Of a stretch of 64,000 nucleotides of DNA, positions 8,266 to 15,680 are shown one piece after another. The stretch is taken from positions 1 to 64,000 of the forward strand of contig JACRAF010000031.1 of the NCBI GenBank assembly GCA_016213505.1. The letters are read 5' to 3'. The notes below the pieces were generated by a model. It did not search any database. It had not been told where the DNA came from and worked only from the letters and a program-made list of their open reading frames with translations. The DNA comes from Devosia nanyangense (GTDB lineage: Bacteria; Pseudomonadota; Alphaproteobacteria; Rhizobiales; Devosiaceae). The position numbers were made by a program, and so were the translations under genes. How positions within the stretch are numbered: position 1 is the first letter of the stretch; the number at the start of each line of letters is the position of its first letter.

Positions 8266-8862
8266 ATGATGACTTCTGCAATCGACGGGATTAAACCCCA
8301 CAGCGCCGTTGTTACGGCGGACAGCCAGCGGAGCGTGCTGCGGCGGCGCGCTCCGGCCCGGCGCCTGCTGGCCGGGACAGTGCTGCTGTCGCTTCTGGCG
8401 GGAGGCGCCATGGCGCAGGAGGCAATGGTGGCCGGCAACAACCCGCTCGCCGACAGCGTGCGCGAGGCCAATGCGCGTTTCGCCGATGTGGCGGTGGCGG
8501 TGTCGGAAGGCTACGCGCCGATCCCCTGCGTGTCGGGCATCGAGGGCGGCGCCATGGGCGTCCACTACGTCAATGGCGACCTGATCAACGACGAAAAGAT
8601 TGACCTCACCCACCCCGAGGCGGTCATGTACGAGCCCGGCCCCGATGGCAAGATGGAGCTGATCGCGGTCGAATACATCACGCCCAAGGGGCCCGCCGAG
8701 CTCGGCGGACACCTGTTCAGTTTCACCAACGCGCCCAACCGCTACGGCCTGCCGGCCTTCTACGAACTGCACGTGTGGGCATGGCGCCAGAACCCCACCG
8801 GCGCCTTCGCCGATATGAACCCCGACGTCTCCTGCGACGTCGTTCCAATGCCGGCCAAGTAA
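8266..8862 (+). CDS. Secreted protein of unknown function
   Basis: This is a 198-residue protein whose start at ATG 8266 follows TATAGGAATC. Residues about 25-50 form a signal peptide (RRRAPARRLLAGTVLLSLLAGGAMAQ, cleavage likely after AMA). The mature part (ISNP-free; ADSVREANARFADVAVAVSEGYAPIP, GAMGVHYVN, PEAVMYEPGPDGKMELIAVEY, YELHVWAWRQNPTGAFADMNPDVSC) is conserved-looking and contains two cysteines, but I cannot name a function. Only 31 bases separate it from the DUF4242 gene, suggesting co-transcription. An AraC regulator is divergent. Confidence 0.7.
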   Translation: MMTSAIDGIKPHSAVVTADSQRSVLRRRAPARRLLAGTVLLSLLAGGAMAQEAMVAGNNPLADSVREANARFADVAVAVSEGYAPIPCVSGIEGGAMGVHYVNGDLINDEKIDLTHPEAVMYEPGPDGKMELIAVEYITPKGPAELGGHLFSFTNAPNRYGLPAFYELHVWAWRQNPTGAFADMNPDVSCDVVPMPAK

Positions 8863-8893
8863 GCCCGGCCGCAACCAGCAAGGACACCCGACC

Positions 8894-9166
8894 ATGAAAC
8901 GCTATGTCATCGAACGCGAGGTGCCGGGCTTCGGCGCCAATGACGACGCCGGCTTCTGCAACGCCGCCAAGACCTCGAACGCGGCGCTCAGTAAGCTCGC
9001 CCCGAGGGTACAGTGGGAACATTCCTACGTCGTCGGCAACGGCACGGTCTGCATCTATCTGGCCGAAAACGAGACGGCGATCCGCGAGCACGCGCGGCTC
9101 AGCGGCTTTCCCGCCAACAAGATCACCGAAGTGGTCCGCATGTTCGACCCGACCACGGCGCGCTGA
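8894..9166 (+). CDS. DUF4242 domain protein
   Basis: This 90-residue protein starts MKRYVIEREVPGFG and reads on through WEHSYVVGNGTVCIYLAENETAIREHARLSGFPANKITEV. That is the DUF4242 pattern, a small ferredoxin-like fold; a Streptomyces member (SCO4226) binds nickel. Residues RYVIEREVPG and the His-Ser-Tyr-Val strand are typical. It follows the secreted protein gene closely and is probably in the same transcript. Its biological role is not known. Confidence 0.8.
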   Translation: MKRYVIEREVPGFGANDDAGFCNAAKTSNAALSKLAPRVQWEHSYVVGNGTVCIYLAENETAIREHARLSGFPANKITEVVRMFDPTTAR

Positions 9167-9332
9167 GGCCCGGCACCCTCCTCGCGGGGAGACAATCCCC
9201 CGAGGCTCCGTGCGGGACGTCCGTTCAAGTCCCGGCATTGGACGTCCCGCGCGGCCCCACACCGCAAATGCCGACCACCGCGACAGCGGCGCGCGGCGGC
9301 GCTATGATGCGGGCGTTGTTCCCATCGTCCGC

Positions 9333-9773
9333 GTGGCCGCCATCGCCGACCCCCTTGCCATCACCGCGTCGCTGTCGCTCGACCCGGCCGAGATTACCAT
9401 CAGCTTCATCCGCGCCTCGGGGCCGGGCGGACAGAACGTCAACAAGGTGTCGACGGCGGCGCAATTGCGTTTCGATCTCATCGGCTCGCCGTCGCTGCCG
9501 GTGGGGCTCAAGGCGCGGGCGGCGAGACTCGCCGGCTCGCGGCTGACCAATGAGGGCATCGTCGTCATCACCGCCGACCGCCACCGCACCCAGGCCCTCA
9601 ACCGCGACGACGCCATCGCCCGGCTGGTCGAGCTTCTGAAGGACGCCGCGGTGCCGCCCAAGCCGCGGCGGGCGACGCGGCCGACCCTCGCCAGCAAGAC
9701 GCGCCGGCTCGCGACCAAGACCAAGCGCGGCGGCATCAAGAAGCTCAGGAGCGGCAAGCCGGCGGAGGAGTAA
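9333..9773 (+). CDS. arfB: Peptidyl-tRNA hydrolase ArfB (ribosome rescue)
   Basis: This 146-residue protein has the release-factor GGQ motif in RASGPGGQNVNKVSTA near residue 30 and a long basic C-terminal tail (KTRRLATKTKRGGIKKL). That is the layout of ArfB/YaeJ, which inserts its tail into the empty mRNA channel of stalled ribosomes and hydrolyses the peptidyl-tRNA. The GTG at 9333 gives the expected length (about 140 residues) and N-terminus; upstream in-frame sequence has no family similarity. The SPSLPVGLKARAARLAGSR region also matches the family. Confidence 0.9.
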   Translation: MAAIADPLAITASLSLDPAEITISFIRASGPGGQNVNKVSTAAQLRFDLIGSPSLPVGLKARAARLAGSRLTNEGIVVITADRHRTQALNRDDAIARLVELLKDAAVPPKPRRATRPTLASKTRRLATKTKRGGIKKLRSGKPAEE

Positions 9774-9789
9774 GGGCGTCGGGCCCTTA
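9771..9789. terminator. Compact hairpin containing both convergent stop codons
   Basis: TAAGGGC (9771-9777) and GCCCTTA (9783-9789) form a perfect 7-bp stem with a 5-base loop. The first three bases are the arfB TAA and the last three are the TAA (as TTA) of the opposite gene. It is probably a shared bidirectional terminator, though without a U-run. Confidence 0.5.
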
Positions 9790-10866
9790 CCCGGGAGCGC
9801 CGTTGGCGTCGGCGCGCGGACCGGTCTCGGGTGTGAAATTAGCGACCGGTGTCTCGCTGCTGCGCAGGCTGGCGAGATAGGATTCGGTGAAATCCATCTT
9901 GATCTCGGCCCACAGCAGCTGGTGATCGGACATCTGCCAGGTGCGCCATTTCCGGAAGGCGGCGAGATCGGTCTTGGCCGGCTTGCCCTGTTTGGTCGTG
10001 GTCGGCATCAGCGGGGCATACTCGGCGAGGTCGGCATCGCGGAACACGTAGTCCTGCCATTTGACCGTGCCTGCGGTAGCGATCTCGACCAGCTTGTCCT
10101 CGGTGCGCACCGCGATCTGGTCGTAGAAATTGGCGCTCTGCACGGCGGTCGGCAGCCGCAATTGCGGCCGCACCTCGAAGCCGCTGCCGAGCAGCGCCGA
10201 CATTGTTTCGTCCTCAGGATTGAGGATGTTGAAATCGCCCAGGAGAATGTAGGTCTCGCCGTCCTTCTTCTGCCGCTCGGTGAAAAAGGACGCGATATCG
10301 CGGATTTCGCGCTTGCGCTCGGTGGTGTCGTCGGCATCGCCATAGAGCAGGTGGACAGTGCAGATATTGAACTTGAACCAGCCCGCCTGGAAAGCCAGCA
10401 GGAACGGCGTGCGGTTGAACTGAACCGGCGCGGGCTTTCCCTTCCTGGGCGGCAGCACGATCTCGCCGGCGACATGGCGAAAGCGAATCTTGCGGGTGTC
10501 GAACACGAAGGCCAGCCGCTCCAGATTGCCGCTGGGGTCGGTGACGATGTAGTCCCAGTTGGGGCCGAGCAGCCCGACCAAAGCGTGGAACTCGCCAAGG
10601 TTCTCGTTGACCTCCTGCACGGCGACCAGATCGAAGGCGGAGATGACCTCGGCAATGTAGAGCAGCGCTTCGTCGAGGCGCGGTCCGGGGTTCAGCCGGT
10701 GGCCGCCGAAATCGCGGATGTTCCAGGTGGCGAGATGGAACGATTGCTGCTTGTTGTTCGAGGTGACGTCTTGCCTGAGGCCGGCCCTCAGACCCAGGAG
10801 GCGATCGATTGTGCGATCGCGAGCCCCGGTATCCGTCCACCTGCGCAGCTTCGAATACTGGACCAT
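9787..10866 (-). CDS. Endonuclease/exonuclease/phosphatase family protein
   Basis: This 359-residue protein has the metal-dependent EEP fold: LATWNIRDFGG, AVQEVNE (metal-binding Glu), TVHLLYG, LLGDFNI (Asp and Asn) and the terminal MSDHQLLWAEI (Asp-His pair). The family covers DNase I-like nucleases and phosphatases; the substrate cannot be told. ATG 10866 with GGGGGA upstream is preferred over 10911. There is no signal peptide. It is convergent with arfB, sharing a hairpin at the stops. Confidence 0.85.
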   Translation of the reverse strand: MVQYSKLRRWTDTGARDRTIDRLLGLRAGLRQDVTSNNKQQSFHLATWNIRDFGGHRLNPGPRLDEALLYIAEVISAFDLVAVQEVNENLGEFHALVGLLGPNWDYIVTDPSGNLERLAFVFDTRKIRFRHVAGEIVLPPRKGKPAPVQFNRTPFLLAFQAGWFKFNICTVHLLYGDADDTTERKREIRDIASFFTERQKKDGETYILLGDFNILNPEDETMSALLGSGFEVRPQLRLPTAVQSANFYDQIAVRTEDKLVEIATAGTVKWQDYVFRDADLAEYAPLMPTTTKQGKPAKTDLAAFRKWRTWQMSDHQLLWAEIKMDFTESYLASLRSSETPVANFTPETGPRADANGAPG

Positions 10867-10951
10867 TTCGCCGTCCCCCGTGCTATGTCGCTGCGGGTAT
10901 CCTAGCACCACTGCGGCCGACGCCCAGCCTTGGCAAACGCGTAGCCGTCAG

Positions 10952-11719
10952 TCAGCGCGCGGTATACCCCCCGTCGATCACCAGCACCTCGCCGGTGACG
11001 AAGCCGGAGGCCGGCGAACAGAGATAGAGCGCCGCGGCGCCGATGTCCTCGGCGGTGCCGACCTTGGGCATCGGCGTCATCTGCCGCCAGATCGGGCCCC
11101 ACACCGGATCGGCGAGGCCGCCCGAGGTCATGTCGGTGTCGATGTAGCCCGGCGCGATGGCGTTGACGCGGATGCCATCGGCCGCATGGTCGCTGGCGAG
11201 GCTCCGGGTCAGCATATGCACCGCCGCCTTGCTGGCATTGTAGGCCGCCTGGGGCTGCGGGATGTTGGAGACCAGCCCCGAGATCGAGCCGATATTGAGG
11301 ATGACGCCACTGTGCTGCTTGCGCATCGGGGTCAGCGCCGCCTGGCACATGCGGAATACGGCATCGACATTGATGTCCATCAGCCGCCGGTATTGCGCCG
11401 CCGGAAAGGTCTCGGTGTCGCCGTGCTGGGCGACGCCGGCATTGTTGACGAGGATATCGAGGCGGCCGCCGGTGAGCGCGAGGGTGTCGGCGATCAGTTT
11501 TGCGGGGGCGGCGGGGTCCTCCATGTCGGCCGCGATATAGTCGACCTGGTGGCCGGCGGCCCTCAGTCTCGCGAGCACCTCGGGCTTGGGCACCTTGGAC
11601 GAGACGACGACCCGCGCCCCTGCCTCGGCCAGGGCCTCGACGATACCGAGGCCGATGCCCCTGGTGCCGCCGGTCACCAGCGCGATTTGCCCGTCGATGC
11701 GGAACCGATCGAAGATCAT
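10952..11719 (-). CDS. Short-chain dehydrogenase/reductase
   Basis: This is a classical 255-residue SDR with the nucleotide-binding motif TGGTRGIG near residue 15, NNAG near 90, the catalytic Ser-Tyr-Lys (GSISG...YNASK) near 145-165 and the C-terminal GEVLVIDGGYTAR. It should be an NAD(P)H-dependent oxidoreductase of a polyol, sugar or 3-oxoacyl-type substrate, resembling glucose/ribitol or sorbose reductases. ATG 11719 has GGAGGACGG just upstream. It is divergent from polA, with a 173-base gap. Confidence 0.88.
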   Translation of the reverse strand: MIFDRFRIDGQIALVTGGTRGIGLGIVEALAEAGARVVVSSKVPKPEVLARLRAAGHQVDYIAADMEDPAAPAKLIADTLALTGGRLDILVNNAGVAQHGDTETFPAAQYRRLMDINVDAVFRMCQAALTPMRKQHSGVILNIGSISGLVSNIPQPQAAYNASKAAVHMLTRSLASDHAADGIRVNAIAPGYIDTDMTSGGLADPVWGPIWRQMTPMPKVGTAEDIGAAALYLCSPASGFVTGEVLVIDGGYTAR

Positions 11720-11892
11720 GCCGTCCTCCCCTCGATCGCGGCTGCGCCGCGATCCGTTTGCCCGATGTTGGCGCACAAACGCCGCGCCGTCACCCCCGCT
11801 CCGCGGCGGAGCCCGGGAGGGCCGCCCGGAAGGCTTTAGCCAGAACAAATGATGCACTAAGGTGCGGCCCGCACATTCGAGACTCACCCCTT

Positions 11893-14808
11893 ATGCATCT
11901 CCTCCTCGTCGACGGCTCCGGCTACATCTTCCGCGCCTTCCATGCCCTGCCGCAGCTCACCCGCAAATCCGACGGGCTGCCGGTCGGCTGCGTCAAGGGT
12001 TTTACCGAGATGCTCTATAAGCTCATGGAGGATTTGAAGGGCGAGGACGCGCCGACCCATATGGCGGTGATCTTCGACCATTCGGCGAAGACCTTCCGCG
12101 ACGACCTCTACGCCGAGTACAAATCGCACCGGCCGCCGCTGCCCGAAGAGCTGATCCCGCAGTTCCCGCTGACCCGCAGCGCCACCAAGGCCTATTCGAT
12201 CCCCTCGATCGAGATGGAGGGCTGGGAGGCCGACGACATCATCGCGACCTATGCACGGCAGGGCCGGGCGGCGGGCGCCAAGGTGACGATTGCCTCGTCC
12301 GACAAGGATCTGATGCAGCTGGTCGAGCCCGACGGCTCGATCCGCCTGCTCGACACCATCCCGCGCGCCGGCCAGCCGCCGCTGCGCTGGATCGGACCGG
12401 CCGAGGTGTTCGAGAAATTCGGCGTCACCCCCGACAAGGTGATCGACGTGCAGGCGCTGTGCGGCGACGCCGTCGACAACGTGCCGGGCGTGCCGGGCAT
12501 CGGCGTCAAGACCGCGGCCGAGCTGATCAACACCTATGGCGACGTCGAGACGCTGCTCAGCCGCACCGCCGAGATCAAGCAGCCCAAGCGCCGGCAGGCG
12601 CTCGAGGAGAATGCGGATCTGGCGCGCATCTCGAAGAAGCTCGTGACCCTCGCGCAGGACGTGCCGGTCGAGCTCGGGCTCGATGCGCTGGCGCGCGTGC
12701 CGATCGATCCTGGAACGCTGTTCCCGTTTTTGAAGGCGATGGAATTCGCCACCGTCGTCAAGCGGCTGAGCGGGTTGCTCGAGGCCGATCCCGACGCCTG
12801 GGAGGCGGACCCAAAACTGGCCGCCAAGGTGGTGACCCCGGTCGGCTTCAACAACGAGGCGCGGGCCGAGGCGCGGGCCGCGCGGCAGGCGGCCGAGGGC
12901 CGCGGCGACGCGGCGCCGGTGGCGCATGCGGCGCATATGCACGCGACGATCCGCGCCATCCCGGTCGATCACGCGGCCTACGAGATCATCCGCGATGCCG
13001 CGGCGCTCCGCCGCTGGCTCGAGATGATCTATGCCGAGGGCAAGGTCGCGACCGACACCGAGACCACCGGGCTCGACAATCAGGCGGCCGACCTCGTCGG
13101 CCTCAGCTTCTCGACCGCGCCCGGCAACGGCGCCTATCTGCCGCTCGGCCACACCACGGGCAATGGCGACATCTTCGGCGGCGGCCACGCCGAGGGGCAG
13201 ATGGACCTGCGCGAGGCGCTCGACATGGTCAAAGCCATGTTCGCCGACCGCTCGATCCTCAAGATCTTCCACAACGTCAAATACGACCTCGGCATCCTCA
13301 ACCGCTACGGCATCGAGGTCAACGCGATCGACGATACGCTGCTGCTCAGCTACTCGCTCGACGGGCCGCAGTTCAACACCATGAGCGAATTGTCCGAGCA
13401 CTGGCTGGGCGTCCCCGGCGTGCCGATCAAGGACCTCATCGGCTCGGGCAAAACGCAGCGGACCTTCGCCCAGGTCGAGATCGAGGCGGCGGCCAAATAC
13501 GCCGCCGAGGATACCGACCTCACCATCCGGCTCTGGCACGTGCTGAAACCTCGGCTGGTGGCCGAGAACATGACGACGCTCTACGAGACGCTGGAGCGCC
13601 CGCTGGCGCCGGTGCTGGCGCGGATGGAGGCGCGCGGCATCGCCGTCGACCGCCATATCCTTTCCCGTCTGTCGGGCGATTTCGCCCAGCGCGCCGCGGC
13701 GTTCGAAGCCGAGGCTTATGAGCTCGCCGGCTCGAGCTTCAACCTCGGCTCGCCCAAGCAGCTGGGCGAGATCCTCTTCGACCGCATGAAGCTCGAGGGC
13801 GGCACGAGGACCAAGACCGGCGCCTGGGCGACCGGCGCCGACGTGCTCGAGGACCTGGCGCTGAAGGGCATTCCACTGGCCCGCACCATCGTCGATTGGC
13901 GGCAGCTGACCAAGCTCATGGGCACCTATACCGACGCGCTGCCCGCCTACATCAATCAACGCACCGGGCGCGTCCACACCTCGTACTCGCAGTCCTCGGT
14001 GCTGACCGGGCGGCTAAGCTCGAACGACCCGAATTTGCAGAACATCCCGGTGCGCACCGAGGACGGCCGCAAGATCAGAACGGCGTTCGTCGCGGCGCCG
14101 GGGAAAACTCTGATCTCGGCCGACTACAGCCAGATCGAGCTCCGCGTCCTCGCTCACATCGCCGACATAGAGGCGCTGAAGGATGCCTTCGAGGAGGGCC
14201 TCGACATCCACGCCATGACGGCATCAGAAATGTTCGGCGTGCCGGTCCAAGGCATGCCGTCCGATGTGCGGCGGCGCGCCAAGGCGATCAATTTCGGCAT
14301 CATCTACGGCATCTCGGCCTTCGGGCTCGCCAACCAGCTGGGCATCGAGCGCTCCGAGGCGGGCGAGTACATCAAGACCTACTTCGCCCGCTTCCCCGGC
14401 ATCCAGGACTACATGGCCGAGCAACGCCGGCGGGTGAAGGCCGACGGGTTCGTGACCACCATCTTCGGCCGCAAGATCAACTTTCCCAACGCCAACTCCT
14501 CGCATCCGGCAGAGCGCAGCTTTGTGGAACGGGCGTCCATCAATGCCCCGATCCAGGGCTCGGCCGCCGACATCATCCGCCGCGCCATGATCCGCATGGA
14601 GCCGGCCCTCGCCGCGGCGAAAGTGAGCGCCGACATGCTGCTGCAGGTCCATGACGAGCTGATCTTCGAGGTAGACGCCGGCACCGAGGCCGCCGCCATG
14701 CCGGTGATCGTCAGGACCATGGAGGAGTCGGCGATGCCGGCGGTGAACCTCACCGTGCCGCTCAAGGTCGATGCCCACGCAGCGCACAACTGGGACGAGG
14801 CGCACTGA
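11893..14808 (+). CDS. polA: DNA polymerase I
   Basis: This 971-residue protein has all three domains. The 5'-3' exonuclease spans about residues 1-290 (LLLVDGSGYIFRAFHALP, WEADDIIATYA). The 3'-5' proofreading exonuclease spans about 360-545 with an intact DTETTG metal site near 387. The polymerase domain has motif A SADYSQIELRVLAH near 741, motif B RRRAKAINFGIIYG near 797 and motif C QVHDELIF near 920. It fills gaps and removes primers in replication and repair. The ATG at 11893 is fixed by the conserved N-terminus. Both nuclease sites look functional. Confidence 0.97.
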   Translation: MHLLLVDGSGYIFRAFHALPQLTRKSDGLPVGCVKGFTEMLYKLMEDLKGEDAPTHMAVIFDHSAKTFRDDLYAEYKSHRPPLPEELIPQFPLTRSATKAYSIPSIEMEGWEADDIIATYARQGRAAGAKVTIASSDKDLMQLVEPDGSIRLLDTIPRAGQPPLRWIGPAEVFEKFGVTPDKVIDVQALCGDAVDNVPGVPGIGVKTAAELINTYGDVETLLSRTAEIKQPKRRQALEENADLARISKKLVTLAQDVPVELGLDALARVPIDPGTLFPFLKAMEFATVVKRLSGLLEADPDAWEADPKLAAKVVTPVGFNNEARAEARAARQAAEGRGDAAPVAHAAHMHATIRAIPVDHAAYEIIRDAAALRRWLEMIYAEGKVATDTETTGLDNQAADLVGLSFSTAPGNGAYLPLGHTTGNGDIFGGGHAEGQMDLREALDMVKAMFADRSILKIFHNVKYDLGILNRYGIEVNAIDDTLLLSYSLDGPQFNTMSELSEHWLGVPGVPIKDLIGSGKTQRTFAQVEIEAAAKYAAEDTDLTIRLWHVLKPRLVAENMTTLYETLERPLAPVLARMEARGIAVDRHILSRLSGDFAQRAAAFEAEAYELAGSSFNLGSPKQLGEILFDRMKLEGGTRTKTGAWATGADVLEDLALKGIPLARTIVDWRQLTKLMGTYTDALPAYINQRTGRVHTSYSQSSVLTGRLSSNDPNLQNIPVRTEDGRKIRTAFVAAPGKTLISADYSQIELRVLAHIADIEALKDAFEEGLDIHAMTASEMFGVPVQGMPSDVRRRAKAINFGIIYGISAFGLANQLGIERSEAGEYIKTYFARFPGIQDYMAEQRRRVKADGFVTTIFGRKINFPNANSSHPAERSFVERASINAPIQGSAADIIRRAMIRMEPALAAAKVSADMLLQVHDELIFEVDAGTEAAAMPVIVRTMEESAMPAVNLTVPLKVDAHAAHNWDEAH

Positions 14809-14826
14809 GCGGCGGGCGGCAGGTCG

Positions 14827-14853
14827 CCCTTCGCCCCGAGCAGGGGAGAAGGG
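14827..14853. terminator. Stem-loop between polA and the aquaporin gene
   Basis: CCCTTCGCCCC (14827-14837) pairs with GGGGAGAAGGG (14843-14853) over 11 positions with one mismatch and a 5-base loop, between convergent genes. It is a candidate bidirectional terminator; no U-run. Confidence 0.45.
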
Positions 14854-14883
14854 TCTATGCCTGAGCGCGATAGACGACCCGGT

Positions 14884-15579
14884 CTATGCCTGCTCTTCGG
14901 GCGCCAGCAGATAGCGCCAGATCAAGGCGCCCAGCGCCCCGCCGATCAGCGGCGCGACGACGAACAGCCACACCTGGCCGAGCGCGCCGTTGCTGGCAAA
15001 GATCGCCGCGGCGATCGAGCGGGCCGGGTTGACCGAGGTGTTGTCGACCGGGATCGAGATCAAATGGATCAGCGTCAGCCCGAGCCCGATGGCGAGCGGC
15101 GCAAAGCCGGCCGGCGCCGCCTTGCTGGTCGAGCCGAGGATGATGACGAGGAACATCGCCGTCAGCACGATCTCGGCGACCAGCGCCGCGAGCATCGAGT
15201 AGCCGCCCGGCGACAGCGCGTCGTAGCCGTTGGAGGCAAAGCCGCCGGCGGCAAAATCCTTGGTGCCCGAGGCAATGAGGTAGAGCACGGCGGCGCCGGC
15301 GATGCCGCCCACCACCTGCACCACCCAGTAGGGCACCAGGTCCTTCCACTCGAAGCGGCCGGCCAACGCCAGCCCGAGCGATACCGCCGGGTTGAAGTGC
15401 CCGCCCGAAATGCCGCCCACGGCATAGGCCATGGTGACGACGGTGAGGCCGAAGGCGAGCGAGACGCCGACAAAGCCGATGCCCAGGGTCGGAAAGCCGG
15501 CCGCGAGCAGCGCGCTGCCGCAGCCGCCGAACACCAGCCAGAACGTGCCGAAGAACTCGGCCGAGAGTTTACGAAGCAT
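14884..15579 (-). CDS. aqpZ: Aquaporin Z-like water channel
   Basis: This is a 231-residue six-helix MIP-family channel with both NPA boxes ([14 protein letters not shown] and [12 protein letters not shown]). The AqpZ-type N-terminus is [23 protein letters not shown]. The selectivity-filter region with [19 protein letters not shown] points to a water channel rather than a glycerol facilitator. ATG 15579 matches the family start; a GTG at 15606 is an alternative. It acts in the inner membrane in osmotic water flux. Confidence 0.92.
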   Translation of the reverse strand: MLRKLSAEFFGTFWLVFGGCGSALLAAGFPTLGIGFVGVSLAFGLTVVTMAYAVGGISGGHFNPAVSLGLALAGRFEWKDLVPYWVVQVVGGIAGAAVLYLIASGTKDFAAGGFASNGYDALSPGGYSMLAALVAEIVLTAMFLVIILGSTSKAAPAGFAPLAIGLGLTLIHLISIPVDNTSVNPARSIAAAIFASNGALGQVWLFVVAPLIGGALGALIWRYLLAPEEQA

Positions 15580-15680
15580 GGAACGAGGCCCCCAAATGTT
15601 TCCCACGCTCCACCGCTAGCGCGAGCGGCCGCGCGCCGGAATCGGCGGCGCGCGGTTACGCACCGGAAATGCGGGGACGC

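Noticed and set aside
11884..13977. Long minus-strand frame opposite polA
   Set aside because: Same shadow effect; DNA polymerase I on the plus strand has all its motifs.
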